A DNA stretch of 64,000 nt, taken from contig JAJYUH010000007.1 of the NCBI GenBank assembly GCA_021792635.1, positions 1 to 64,000 of the forward strand. Direction: 5' to 3'. The notes below the pieces were generated by a model. The model was not told the origin of the DNA. It ran no database searches and saw nothing but the letters and a program-made list of their open reading frames with translations. The translations under genes and the position numbers were made by a program. Shown one piece after another: positions 42,542 through 51,314 of the stretch; the stretch's first letter is position 1; each line of letters opens with the position of its first letter. This stretch comes from Natronospirales bacterium (GTDB lineage Bacteria; Pseudomonadota; Gammaproteobacteria; Natronospirales; REEB76).

Positions 42542-43212
42542 CGGGAACCGCCGCCGCGCTCCGGCGGCCGCTGCTTGCGCTGCAGGCGTTTCCGCCACAC
42601 GCGCTCCACGGCGGCGGCGATTTCCGCCTTGCGCCGGGCGATGACTTCATCCTGGACGCCGGCCGCCATTTCCTTGCGGTGCAAGTGTGCGTGGTGTTCC
42701 GCCTGCTCACGCGCGAGCCGCGCACTGCGCGCCCGGTATCGGGCACGGAAAAAATCCGCCTGCTGGCTGCCGGGAGCGGGAATCGCCATACCCTCGGTGG
42801 TGCCGCGCGCCGGCTGCATGCGGATGCAGTCCACGGGGCAGGGTGGAATACACAGTTCACAGCCGGTACACAGCGCCTCGATCACCGTGTGCATCTGCTT
42901 GGGCGCACCCACGATGGCGTCCACCGGGCAGGCCTGGATGCACTTGGTGCAGCCGATGCAAAGGGGTTCGATGATGACTGCCGCACGGCCGGGCGTGAAA
43001 CCTCCGAGTACAGGATCAATGCCGGCAGCGGCGCTACGGCCGGTCAATTTCGCGAGAGCTTGCAGGGTTTCTTCGCCACCCGGCGGACAGCGGTTGATGT
43101 CAGTTTTGCCGGTGGCGACGGCCTTGGCATAGGCGCGGCAATCGGGATAGCCGCAGCGTCGGCACTGGGTCTGCGGCAGCAGCGCGTCAATGCGGTCGGC
43201 AAGCGCATTCAT
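42538..43212 (-). CDS. RnfB/RsxB-like ferredoxin
   Basis: The 224-residue protein has an N-terminal Fe-S domain of RnfB type ([23 protein letters not shown]) and two 4Fe-4S motifs ([18 protein letters not shown] and [18 protein letters not shown]). Its tail is a long, Arg/Ala-rich helix. The membrane anchor and the other Rnf/Rsx subunits are absent, so it is probably a soluble electron carrier. ATG 43212 overlaps the stop of the YoeB toxin gene by 4 nt; the 3' end overlaps the convergent S41 gene by 4 nt. Confidence 0.88.
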   Translation of the reverse strand: MNALADRIDALLPQTQCRRCGYPDCRAYAKAVATGKTDINRCPPGGEETLQALAKLTGRSAAAGIDPVLGGFTPGRAAVIIEPLCIGCTKCIQACPVDAIVGAPKQMHTVIEALCTGCELCIPPCPVDCIRMQPARGTTEGMAIPAPGSQQADFFRARYRARSARLAREQAEHHAHLHRKEMAAGVQDEVIARRKAEIAAAVERVWRKRLQRKQRPPERGGGSR

Positions 43213-43472
43213 TCGTAATGGGTCCACATGCGCAGAACGTGGACGATTTTTTGTTCACGATCCACTTGATACACCAGCCGGTGCTGGATGTTGATGCGCC
43301 GTGAATAGAAACCAGCCAGATTGCCCACCAGTTTTTCGAAGCGGGGCGGCGTAGCGAAGGGGTCGTGTTCCGGCAAGCGGAGAAGTTTTTCAGCCTGGAG
43401 TTTCCAGCCTGAACGTGCGAGTTCCCTTGCATCCTTGACCGCCTGCCGGCTCAGGATGACCGTCCACGTCAC
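43209..43472 (-). CDS. yoeB: YoeB-type toxin (RelE superfamily)
   Basis: The ~87-residue protein is a YoeB/Txe mRNA endoribonuclease: [40 protein letters not shown] and [22 protein letters not shown] 43472 overlaps the antitoxin stop (GTGA), and its own stop overlaps the rsxB-like ATG (ATGA). Toxin length matches the family (84-90). It cleaves mRNA at the ribosome unless neutralised by the YefM-type partner. Confidence 0.9.
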   Translation of the reverse strand: MTWTVILSRQAVKDARELARSGWKLQAEKLLRLPEHDPFATPPRFEKLVGNLAGFYSRRINIQHRLVYQVDREQKIVHVLRMWTHYE

Positions 43473-43720
43473 CAGTTCAGGTCCTTGAGGGCAGTGCCTT
43501 TGGAGGTAGATTCTTTCGCGGCGCGCTGGATGCTCTTGACCATGCTTGGAATGCGGTTGAGGTACAGGGTTTCCTCGATGGCGTTCCAATCCTCGGCGCC
43601 CAGGACCACGAAATCCCCGCCGCGGCGGCGGGTGACGCGCAGCGGGCGGTGCTCGCGGATGGTGCGGTCCACCTCGGTTTTGAGCTTGTCGCGGAAGTGG
43701 TTGGCGGTGATGTCGTGCAT
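43469..43720 (-). CDS. yefM: YefM-type antitoxin (Phd/YefM family)
   Basis: The 83-residue antitoxin has the YefM pattern: an N-terminal DNA-binding domain (HRPLRVTRRRGGDFVVLGAE, DWNAIEETLYLNRIPSM) and a C-terminal toxin-binding tail. It overlaps yoeB by 4 nt and should autorepress the module. ATG 43720 gives the standard start; the frame continues to 43798. Confidence 0.88.
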   Translation of the reverse strand: MHDITANHFRDKLKTEVDRTIREHRPLRVTRRRGGDFVVLGAEDWNAIEETLYLNRIPSMVKSIQRAAKESTSKGTALKDLNW

Positions 43721-43757
43721 GCGGGGAACGGTACTGAACTTCCGTACCGCTGTCAAA

Positions 43758-45845
43758 TCAGGGCCGACTACGGCGGCGGCTACCGCGCCGAGGTACACCT
43801 GTAGAGTGGGGCGAGTAATCGTTGCTCAGCGTTTCACGCAACCAATCGAGAGCCCCGGGCGTTGCAATCCAGACCGGCCGCATTTCTTCCCGATACAGCC
43901 AAGCCTGATCGTCGCCGCCAAATGTATAACCACCTTCCATGAGCGTAGCAGGTTTGCGCACCTTGTCGCGCAGCAGATAGGAGGCAACTTTGGGCATATT
44001 GGCAATTGCAGTCCGCAGTTGGCGATCCGCCTCGCGCCGTTTGCCCAGGCGGAACAACGCCAAGGCTCCACCGTAGGCAGTTTCGGCCATCTGGTCATCC
44101 GGGAATTTTGCCGCCAGATCCGCCGCTTTTTTATCTTCGCCACGCTTCAGCCATACGTAGATCGCAAGCGCACGATAGCCATGGTTGTCATTGGGGTTGA
44201 GGCGCAGCAGGGTTTCGGTTGCTCGCAATGCCTCCTCGGGTCGGGCATGCTGAGTCACCAGCGCGATTCGGGCCAAACTGCGCAACGCGGGGCGGTTGTC
44301 TTCCCAGCCCCAGGCGAGATGCACGGAATGTGAACTACCAATGGCGGCTGTGATAATGGCCTCCGCACGATACAACAGCGGCAGGAACATTTCCTGATCC
44401 AGCGACGGCAGACCACATTGCTCATGTTGCATGACGGCGGTGGCGAGATCATCCAGGATATCCAGGCTGTCGAAGCAGGCAGGGTATTTTTGCAGGAAAG
44501 CGGTCCAGCGACGCTCCGCCGCCGGCTCCCAGGCGTAGGCGTCGTTGAAGGGGTCGTGCTGCACAGAAAACGGTTTTGAAAGCGGGAAAACTCCGTGCCA
44601 GCTTTTTTCGAGAGTGCCCAGCGCCGGGGGGGCAAGCAGACAGTGCAGCGGCGGTTCCTTGGTTTCGTTTCCCGGTGGTGCCGGGTCTTCCACGGGCGAT
44701 ATATCCAGTTGCAACTGCTTCACCGCGCGGCGCGCCTCCTCCGCGGGGATGCCCTTTTCAATCAGGCTGTCAGTCACGTCGCCATCGGTTCGCGACGGCA
44801 GTGACTCGACGTCCGTGAGCCGGTACTTCGGCAGCGGTCGCGCGGAAACCGACTTGATCCAGTCTCGCAATCCCCGACCTGCCTCGCCGGCCTGTTCCAG
44901 CGCGAGATCGCTCATGGTTCCCACCGGATCGTGTGCCATGCGTATCAGGAAGCTCAGCGGCGGCTGGTCCTCGGGCAAGCCGCGGCGGCGGAGCTGGCGT
45001 ACGAAAAACTCGGCGCGTTCACGAGCGGTATCCGGCTTGTGCTCGGCAAGCAGCAGTTCCACTTCCAGCATCCCCAGCGCGGGGTCCTCGGGATCATCCT
45101 GCTGGGCATGGTGGAAGGTTTCCCGGGCCGCGGCCAGGTCATGTTGGTCCATGTTGATTACGGTGCGGCGCTGCCAGGCGCCGCCGCGCAACGGCGAACG
45201 CGGGGTTTTCGCCAGCACAGTCTCGATCAATGTGCTTTTCTTGCGCCGACGGCCAAGTTTCTCGTAGGCATCACACAACGTATCGAAGGCGAATTCCATA
45301 ACATCGTCATGGGCTACCGGCTGCGGCAGTAATAAGGGTTCCAGCAGTTTCACGACCTCGGCGGTGCGATGTTCTTCAAGCATTTGGCTTGCCAGCACGA
45401 TGAGCGCCTGACGGGGCAAAGCACCGCTGCGCACGGCCGCTTCCCGTTGCGGCTTGTCCATGGCATCCAGTACTACCGGCCAGATGAGATCGGACGACAG
45501 TGGAACATGCGGTACCCGATCACAGCAATGCTTGTATTTTGTACCTGAACCACAGGGACAGGGATCGTTGCGGCCCGGTTCCGGCACGGCCTCCGGCCGG
45601 TAGCGGTTGCGCGGCAGCGGCAGCACGTTCCACAGGTCGCGGCCCATGACGTAAGCGAAAGCCGGGATGTCCCCCGGACCGGCTTCCGCCAGCATGTTCG
45701 GCGACATGTAGCCGGCGATATGCTCGCGCATCCAGGCAAAAAACCGTTCGGCATCCTGGTGCGCGAGAACCTCGGGCACCGCATCCCGAATGAGATTTTC
45801 TACCCGGAAATCGCCTTCCTGCGGCAAGGGCGGAATGGTTTTCAC
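43758..45845 (-). CDS. SEC-C/TPR-repeat protein
   Basis: The 695-residue protein has an N-terminal helical region, a SEC-C zinc motif at about 92-107 (GRNDPCPCGSGTKYKHCC) and a long helical part with TPR-like repeats (SLARIALVTQHARPEEALRA, GYRALAIYVWLKRGEDKKAA, GALALFRLGKRREADRQLRT). SEC-C motifs bind zinc and often dock to SecB or ribosomes; the role here is unknown. It starts 3 nt after metG on the same strand. Confidence 0.75.
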   Translation of the reverse strand: MKTIPPLPQEGDFRVENLIRDAVPEVLAHQDAERFFAWMREHIAGYMSPNMLAEAGPGDIPAFAYVMGRDLWNVLPLPRNRYRPEAVPEPGRNDPCPCGSGTKYKHCCDRVPHVPLSSDLIWPVVLDAMDKPQREAAVRSGALPRQALIVLASQMLEEHRTAEVVKLLEPLLLPQPVAHDDVMEFAFDTLCDAYEKLGRRRKKSTLIETVLAKTPRSPLRGGAWQRRTVINMDQHDLAAARETFHHAQQDDPEDPALGMLEVELLLAEHKPDTARERAEFFVRQLRRRGLPEDQPPLSFLIRMAHDPVGTMSDLALEQAGEAGRGLRDWIKSVSARPLPKYRLTDVESLPSRTDGDVTDSLIEKGIPAEEARRAVKQLQLDISPVEDPAPPGNETKEPPLHCLLAPPALGTLEKSWHGVFPLSKPFSVQHDPFNDAYAWEPAAERRWTAFLQKYPACFDSLDILDDLATAVMQHEQCGLPSLDQEMFLPLLYRAEAIITAAIGSSHSVHLAWGWEDNRPALRSLARIALVTQHARPEEALRATETLLRLNPNDNHGYRALAIYVWLKRGEDKKAADLAAKFPDDQMAETAYGGALALFRLGKRREADRQLRTAIANMPKVASYLLRDKVRKPATLMEGGYTFGGDDQAWLYREEMRPVWIATPGALDWLRETLSNDYSPHSTGVPRRGSRRRSRP

Positions 45846-45848
45846 GGC

Positions 45849-47915
45849 TTATTTCACCCGCATGCCGGGTTGTGCGCCCGCGTGGGGTTCGAGAATCCAC
45901 AAATCCTTGCCGCCCGGGCCGGCGGCCAGCACCATGCCTTCCGAGACGCCGAACTTCATCGTGCGCGGCGCCAGGTTCGCGACCATCACCGTGAGCTTGC
46001 CCTGCAATTGCTCCGGCGCATAAGCCGACTTGATGCCGGCAAATACGTTGCGGGTTTCACCGCCGAGATCCAGCGTCAGGCGCAGCAGCTTGTCGGCGCC
46101 GTCCACGTGTTCGGCCCTGGCGATGCGCGCGATGCGCAGATCGAGCTTGGCAAAGTCGTCGTAGCTGATTTCCGGGAAGATGGGTTCCATATTGGCGGCG
46201 GTCTTTTCTGAGGGTTTAGTCAGGTTTTCCTTGGAAGCTTCGAGCATGGCTTTTACCTTGGCTGGTTCAATGCGGGTCATTATGTGCTGATAAGGGCGTA
46301 TCTGATGGCCCTCGGGTAGCGGGTTATTTATATCGTTCCAATGAAGTTCATGTATATTCAAAAAATTTTCGGCATTGGCAGCAAGTTGTGGAAGCACGGG
46401 TTTTAGCGCAATCGTAAGTAATCTGAATGCCTGAATCGCCATACTACATATATCGTGCAGTTTCTGACTTGCATTAGCGTCAGCTACTTGCGCTGGACGC
46501 CAAGGTGCGGCCTCGTGCCACGAGCCATTGATGCGCTCAGCATTTCTCATAACAATATTCATAGCCGCATGAAACTCACGCATTTCGTATGCCTGCGGTA
46601 CTGAGCGCGTGAGATCAATATTAAAATCGGTCTGTTGATTGAATAAATTAGACGTTATCGGCAAGTTCGGATTACCGATTCTTCCTTCAAAGTTCTGCTG
46701 TAGCAAGGTGGCAGCGCGGCTTGCAATGTTAACGTATTTGCCTATTAAATCTGAATTTACCCGCTGCACAAAATCGTCGAGATTGAGATCAATGTCTTCC
46801 ACGCCGGCGCCGAGCTTGGCGGCGAAGTAATAGCGCAGATATTCCGGATTGAGATGATCCAGATAGGTACGCGCCTTGATGAAGGTGCCGCGGGACTTGG
46901 ACATCTTCTGGCCGTTCACCGTGAGGAAGCCGTGGGCATAGACTGCCGTGGGTGTGCGGAAGTCGGCGCCCGAGAGCATCGCCGGCCAGAACAGGGTGTG
47001 GAAGTAGGTGATGTCTTTGCCGATGAAGTGATACAGCTCCTTCTGGCTGTCCTTGCTCCAGTAATCCTCGAAGCGCAGCTTGCCGCCGGGGTTCTTTTTC
47101 GGGTCATCGCACAGGTTCTTGAAGCTCGCCATGTAGCCGATGGGCGCATCCAGCCATACGTAGAAATATTTTCCTGGCGCGTCTGGAATTTCAAAACCGA
47201 AATAGGGTGCGTCCCGGGAAATGTCCCAGTCCTGCAATCCCACCTGGAACCATTCGTCCAGTTTCGCGCGCACCGCCGGGTGCAGCTTGCTTGTGGTCAT
47301 CCAGCCCTTGAGGAAACCGGTGAAGTCGCCGAGCTTGAAGAAATAATGCTCGGATTCCTTTTCGACAGGCCGGGTGCCGGAGATCACCGACACGGGGTTT
47401 ACCAGATCCGCGGGCGAGTAGGTAGCGCCGCAGTTCTCGCAGGCATCGCCGTACTGGTCCGGCGTGGCGCAGCGCGGGCAGGTGCCCTTGATGAAACGGT
47501 CCGGCAGGAACATTTTGGCCTGTTCATCGTAGAACTGGCGGATGGTGCGCCGCATGATATGACCGTGCTTTTTCAGTTCCTTATATATATGAGTGGCCAG
47601 CTCGCGGTTTTCCGGCGAATGGGTGCTGTGGTAGTTGTCCACGCCGATATGGAAGTCCGCGAAATCCCGCCGGTGTTCCGCGCCGATGCGCGCCACCAGT
47701 TCCTCCGACGTAATCCCCAGCTCCCGGGCCTTGAGCATGATGGGCGTGCCGTGGGCATCGTCGGCACACACATAAATGCACTCGTGCCCGCGCAGCCGTT
47801 GGAAGCGTACCCAGATATCGGTCTGGATGTATTCCAGCATGTGACCCAGGTGAATGGGACCGTTGGCGTAGGGCAGGGCGCTGGTGACCAGGATCTGGCG
47901 CGGTTTGGTATTCAT
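45849..47915 (-). CDS. metG: Methionyl-tRNA synthetase
   Basis: MetRS charges tRNA-Met. The 688-residue protein has the HIGH-like [10 protein letters not shown], zinc-knuckle cysteines ([19 protein letters not shown]), KMSKS in [11 protein letters not shown], an anticodon-binding domain, and the C-terminal EMAP/Arc1-like tRNA-binding domain ([20 protein letters not shown]). ATG 47915 is chosen; the longer frame to 48023 is spacer. DNA at 46320-46800, coding for the anticodon domain, is around 40-45% GC by eye count, while both sides are about 60%. It is divergent from mrp, as in E. coli. Confidence 0.97.
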   Translation of the reverse strand: MNTKPRQILVTSALPYANGPIHLGHMLEYIQTDIWVRFQRLRGHECIYVCADDAHGTPIMLKARELGITSEELVARIGAEHRRDFADFHIGVDNYHSTHSPENRELATHIYKELKKHGHIMRRTIRQFYDEQAKMFLPDRFIKGTCPRCATPDQYGDACENCGATYSPADLVNPVSVISGTRPVEKESEHYFFKLGDFTGFLKGWMTTSKLHPAVRAKLDEWFQVGLQDWDISRDAPYFGFEIPDAPGKYFYVWLDAPIGYMASFKNLCDDPKKNPGGKLRFEDYWSKDSQKELYHFIGKDITYFHTLFWPAMLSGADFRTPTAVYAHGFLTVNGQKMSKSRGTFIKARTYLDHLNPEYLRYYFAAKLGAGVEDIDLNLDDFVQRVNSDLIGKYVNIASRAATLLQQNFEGRIGNPNLPITSNLFNQQTDFNIDLTRSVPQAYEMREFHAAMNIVMRNAERINGSWHEAAPWRPAQVADANASQKLHDICSMAIQAFRLLTIALKPVLPQLAANAENFLNIHELHWNDINNPLPEGHQIRPYQHIMTRIEPAKVKAMLEASKENLTKPSEKTAANMEPIFPEISYDDFAKLDLRIARIARAEHVDGADKLLRLTLDLGGETRNVFAGIKSAYAPEQLQGKLTVMVANLAPRTMKFGVSEGMVLAAGPGGKDLWILEPHAGAQPGMRVK

Positions 47916-48063
47916 CAGCTTGCGGATTTCGTTGGAATTATGCGGTGGCGGCGGCAGACCGGCGCCGGGCGAAAGTATGCCACAGACGGCACTCTTGCGG
48001 CGGGATTCCGCCGGGAGAGGCACCTGCGGATGTTAAAATGGCGCGCCTTTTCAGGGGACATTC

Positions 48064-49152
48064 ATGAGCGACGCTACCCGCGAGAAAATCGAAGCCGCCT
48101 TGCGCGGCTACCGCGAGCCTTATCTGGGTACGGATTTGTTCACCGCCAGTGCAGTGCGTGAGCTGCACGTGGAAAACGGCCGCGTGAGCGTACTGGTGGA
48201 GCTGGGCTTCCCCAGCGGTGGCTACGCGGATGAATTGTCCGGAGCGCTGCGTGGCCTGATAAGCCAAGTGCCCGGCGTGCGTGAGGCCGAGGTGCGGGTC
48301 GGCACGCAGATTCTGTCCCACGCGGTGCAACGCAATCTCAAGCCGCTGCCGGGCGTGAAGAACATCATCGCCGTGGCCAGCGGCAAGGGCGGCGTGGGCA
48401 AATCCACGGTGGCGGTGAATCTGGCGCTGGCGCTGGCGGCCGACGGCGTGCGCGTCGGCATGCTGGACGCGGACATCTACGGCCCCAGCCAGCCCCGGAT
48501 GCTGGGGTTGAAGGGCCGGCCGTCCACCAAGGACGGCAAGCGCATCATTCCCATGGTGGGCCACGGCATTCAGTGCATGTCGGTGGGTTTCCTGGTGGAC
48601 GAGGAAACCCCCATGGTGTGGCGCGGTCCCATGGTGACCCAGGCGCTCATGCAGTTGATCGGCGATACCGATTGGGATGATCTGGATTATCTGGTGGTGG
48701 ACATGCCGCCGGGTACCGGCGACATCCAGTTGACCCTGGCGCAGCGGGTGCCGGTCTCCGGCGCCGTCATCGTTACCACGCCCCAGGAGATTGCGCTGTT
48801 GGACGCCCGCAAGGGACTCAGGATGTTCCAGAAAGTGGAAGTCGGCATTCTCGGCATCGTGGAAAACATGAGCACCCATGTGTGCTCACAATGCGGCCAC
48901 GAGGAGCATATCTTCGGCGAAGGCGGCGGTGAACGCCTGGCGGCGCAGTACAACGTGCCGTTCCTCGGCAGTCTGCCGCTGGAGTTGCGCATCCGCGAAC
49001 AGACCGACAGCGGCAACCCGAGCGTGGCCGCGGATCCCAAGAGTCCGATCGCGCAGCGTTACCGTGACATCGCGCGCCGTGCCGCGGCGCAACTGGCGCT
49101 GGCGGGCAAGGATTATGCCGGGGCATTTCCGAAGATCGTGATAGAAGAATAA
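48064..49152 (+). CDS. apbC: Mrp/ApbC-family Fe-S cluster carrier ATPase
   Basis: The 362-residue protein combines an N-terminal MIP18/DUF59 domain (1-90) and a P-loop ATPase with deviant Walker A GKGGVGKST and the CSQC motif (~285-290) that holds a bridging Fe-S cluster. It delivers Fe-S clusters to apoproteins. The ATG is 148 nt from metG in the divergent pair. A palindromic spacer repeat begins right after the stop. Confidence 0.95.
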   Translation: MSDATREKIEAALRGYREPYLGTDLFTASAVRELHVENGRVSVLVELGFPSGGYADELSGALRGLISQVPGVREAEVRVGTQILSHAVQRNLKPLPGVKNIIAVASGKGGVGKSTVAVNLALALAADGVRVGMLDADIYGPSQPRMLGLKGRPSTKDGKRIIPMVGHGIQCMSVGFLVDEETPMVWRGPMVTQALMQLIGDTDWDDLDYLVVDMPPGTGDIQLTLAQRVPVSGAVIVTTPQEIALLDARKGLRMFQKVEVGILGIVENMSTHVCSQCGHEEHIFGEGGGERLAAQYNVPFLGSLPLELRIREQTDSGNPSVAADPKSPIAQRYRDIARRAAAQLALAGKDYAGAFPKIVIEE

Positions 49153-49235
49153 GGTGCTGAGAGCTGCGTACTGCGTGCCGCGTAAAAGACCATGCTTATT
49201 CCAGACGCAGCACCCAGCACTCAGCACGCAGAACC
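49153..49235. repeat. Spacer palindromic repeat, copy C (apbC-dcd)
   Basis: The left arm 49153-49183 (GGTGCTGAGAGCTGCGTACT...) and right arm 49205-49235 (ACGCAGCACCCAGCACTCAG...CGCAGAACC) pair across a ~20-nt loop. It begins directly after the apbC stop codon. The right arm has the same ACGCAGCAC-N-CAGCAC-N-CAGCACGCAGAAC layout as copies A and B in the PDH cluster. Confidence 0.85.
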
Positions 49236-49269
49236 TTCAAATGGGAAGAACTATTACAGAGGTGTTGAA

Positions 49270-49836
49270 GTGAGCATCAAATCCGACAAATGGATCCGGC
49301 GCATGGCCGAAAAACACAAGATGATCGAGCCATTCGAGCCCGGCCAAGTGCGCGCCAACGACGGCGGCAGGATCGTATCCTTCGGCACCTCCAGCTACGG
49401 CTACGACGTGCGCTGCGCCGACGAATTCAAGATTTTCACCAACATCAACAGCACCATCGTGGACCCCAAGAATTTCGACGCGCGCAGCTTCGTGGATTTC
49501 AAAGGACCCTGCTGCGTGATCCCGCCCAACTCCTTCGCCCTGGCGCGCACCGTGGAATACTTCCGCATCCCGCGCGACGTGCTCGTGGTGTGTCTCGGCA
49601 AATCCACCTATGCGCGCTGCGGCATCATCGTCAACGTCACGCCGCTGGAGCCGGAATGGGAAGGCCACGTAACGCTGGAATTCTCCAACACCACGCCGCT
49701 TCCGGCCAAGATTTACGCCAATGAAGGCATCGCCCAGATGCTGTTCTTCGAGTCCGACGAAGTCTGCGAAACCAGCTACAAGGACCGTGGCGGGAAATAT
49801 CAGGGGCAGAAGGGCGTGACGTTGCCGAAGACCTGA
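49270..49836 (+). CDS. dcd: dCTP deaminase
   Basis: Dcd deaminates dCTP to dUTP for thymidylate synthesis. The 188-residue product has [28 protein letters not shown] and [10 protein letters not shown] with the catalytic Arg/Ser/Glu network, and ends in the usual [14 protein letters not shown] 49270 (AGAGGTG upstream) gives the correct length; the frame extends upstream through the palindromic repeat. The last ~75 nt are repeated, almost unchanged, at 51167-51244, marking an insertion boundary. Confidence 0.96.
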   Translation: MSIKSDKWIRRMAEKHKMIEPFEPGQVRANDGGRIVSFGTSSYGYDVRCADEFKIFTNINSTIVDPKNFDARSFVDFKGPCCVIPPNSFALARTVEYFRIPRDVLVVCLGKSTYARCGIIVNVTPLEPEWEGHVTLEFSNTTPLPAKIYANEGIAQMLFFESDEVCETSYKDRGGKYQGQKGVTLPKT

Positions 49837-49954
49837 GCCGACTATTTACATTTTTCAGTTACACTACTGTCGACAATTACCTTATTGGCTGTGTGGGCTT
49901 AGACCCGTCTTAGGATTCAGCAACGAATTTTCATTTTGAGGATGACGAGTGAAT

Positions 49955-50110
49955 ATGGACCTAAGACAATTGATTTCTAGTCGAGTCATAGACGCTGGGG
50001 GGGGTCTTTCTGTAAAAAGCGCGCTAAACCCGGCGTTATGGTTGTGCGCAATAGTGGCGATCGATGAGCCAGGGAAGGCGCGAAGCGCCGAGGCGAAGAG
50101 CCTGCGGTAG
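49955..50110 (+). pseudogene. Truncated gene start, unknown membrane protein
   Basis: A frame from ATG 49955 (GAGGATGACGAG upstream) encodes MDLRQLISSRVIDAGGGLSV then KSALNPALWLCAIVA, which looks like a natural N-terminus leading into a membrane segment. It then runs into GC-rich, unrelated sequence (from ~50060) and stops at 50108-50110. The composition switches from about 42% GC to over 65% at the junction. It is probably the stump of a gene cut by insertion or deletion. Confidence 0.45.
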
Positions 50111-50303
50111 CCCCAGCGGCCGTAGCACAGCGTCCGCGTGGTGCGAAGGCCGCGCCGGGGCGTAAAGCCAGGGTGGAGGAAACCGTGCGAAGTAACGGTT
50201 TCCGAACGCCGGGCGTGCCGCAGCAAAGGAATGGGCCGTCGCTGGAGCGAGTGGCCGGGACGCCGGGACCGTACCGGCCATCACGAGCGACGCGACGCTA
50301 TCG

Positions 50304-50400
50304 GCCCGGCTCGGTCTGCTGCATCTGCACCGGCAGGTAATAGAGTTTCGGAGCAAGCCAGAAGGTGGTGGTGCGGTTTTTCTTTTCATCGTGGCGCGCC
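50304..50400 (-). pseudogene. DUF3108 gene fragment
   Basis: On the minus strand this codes HDEKKNRTTTFWLAPKLYYL then PVQMQQTEPG, clearly homologous to HDDRHKARVTAFWLAPKLDY-LPVRMRQTEPG in the intact DUF3108 gene at 51998-52840. Only about 32 codons are present, with no start. The GC-rich segment from 50060 to 50300 before it shows no gene I can recognise. Confidence 0.7.
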
Positions 50401-50418
50401 GAAAGCCGGTGTACTCTG

Positions 50419-50772
50419 CTAGCCGTTTGCCACATGCTTGAGCGGGCGGATATCGCGGCGGATGTGTTTCCAGTCAGGTTGCGTTTCCAGATCATAGCTT
50501 GCCTGCAATCCCAGCCAGAAATCCGCGGAGGTGCCGAAGAAAGTTGCCAACCGCGCCGCGGTGTCCGGCGTGATGGGGCGCGTCTTGTTCACGATTTCGG
50601 TAATTCGGGAAGCCGGCACGTGCAGGTGCAGGGACAATGCATGCGGCGTCATGCCAAGCGGCTCCAGAAAATCCTCTTTCAAAATGGCGCCCGGCCGCAC
50701 GGCTGGCAGACGCTTGCCCGTTGCCACATCGCTGAAACCCGCTGTGTCCAAATCTTTGCGCAGAATAGTCAT
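50419..50772 (-). CDS. higA: HigA-type antitoxin (XRE family)
   Basis: The 117-residue protein has an XRE helix-turn-helix of HigA type: GAILKEDFLEPLGMTPHALS, LHVPASRITEIVNKTRPITP and DTAARLATFFGTSADFWLGL. It neutralises HigB and represses the operon. It is the second gene, 10 nt after higB, the inverted toxin-first order that defines hig modules. ATG 50772 gives the standard start. Confidence 0.92.
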   Translation of the reverse strand: MTILRKDLDTAGFSDVATGKRLPAVRPGAILKEDFLEPLGMTPHALSLHLHVPASRITEIVNKTRPITPDTAARLATFFGTSADFWLGLQASYDLETQPDWKHIRRDIRPLKHVANG

Positions 50773-50782
50773 CACGTACCTC

Positions 50783-51064
50783 TTAGTGGTAGTCCACCAG
50801 CTCGACATTCGTGGCCTGTCCGGCATGCCATGAGAAGCATATCCGCCATTGGCGGTTCACACGCATGCTCCACTGGCCGCGGCGATCACCCTTGAGCTTT
50901 TCCAATCTTCCGGACGGCAGGGCATGCAGGTCGCTCAGGGTTTTGGCGTGGTCAAGCGTCATGAGCCTGTGCCGAGCCTGCACTTGCAGTTCCACCGACC
51001 AGCGCCTGACCTGAATACCCTGGAATATGGCGGCGGTGGCCTTATCCGCGAAGCTCTTGATCAT
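50783..51064 (-). CDS. higB: HigB-type toxin (RelE superfamily)
   Basis: The 93-residue toxin matches the HigB/plasmid-maintenance killer pattern: MIKSFADKATAAIFQGIQVR, RLEKLKGDRRGQWSMRVNRQ and WRICFSWHAG, ending in VELVDYH. It cleaves ribosome-bound mRNA. A near-consensus promoter sits so close to its ATG that the transcript may be almost leaderless. Confidence 0.93.
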   Translation of the reverse strand: MIKSFADKATAAIFQGIQVRRWSVELQVQARHRLMTLDHAKTLSDLHALPSGRLEKLKGDRRGQWSMRVNRQWRICFSWHAGQATNVELVDYH

Positions 51065-51124
51065 TTACAGTTATAATAAAACGTATTGCGTTGACCGTCA
51101 AACGGTCAATCCAACACGGTCAAT
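51065..51124 (-). promoter_or_regulatory. higBA promoter and operator
   Basis: On the minus strand TTGACG (51101-51096) and TATTAT (51078-51073) are exactly 17 nt apart, a near-consensus sigma-70 promoter. A perfect hairpin palindrome TTGACCGT-CAA-ACGGTCAA (51091-51109) covers the -35, and a third half-site ACGGTCAAT lies at 51116-51124, 14 nt from the second. These are likely HigA operators. The expected start point is only 2-3 nt before the higB ATG. Confidence 0.75.
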
Positions 51125-51244
51125 TGTGCCGAGGGCGTGGCGCAGATGCTGTTCCTAGAATCGGGTGAAGTCTGCGAAACCAGCTACAAGGATCGCGGCG
51201 GGAAATATCAGGGGCAGAAGGGCGTGACGTTGCCGAAGACCTGA
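51125..51244 (+). pseudogene. Second, diverged 3' end of dcd
   Basis: This stretch is in frame with dcd: [20 protein letters not shown] continuing to KGVTLPKT and TGA at 51242-51244. The last ~75 nt differ from genuine dcd at two positions by eye, while the first ~45 nt are clearly diverged. With the intact dcd end at 49836 it brackets 1.3 kb of foreign material. It looks like a displaced target-gene end of the type left by elements that insert into the 3' end of a gene. Confidence 0.8.
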
Positions 51245-51314
51245 GTTGTGCAGAAAAGCTTTCAGAAAAGATGCATATAATAAGATTTCGATTTATTAAC
51301 TGAGGGGTTACTCT

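Noticed and set aside
50015..50080. Integron attC-like site (CTAAACCCGGCGTTATG)
   Set aside because: Only one half of a core site is present, the RRRY bases do not fit and no inverted partner was found.
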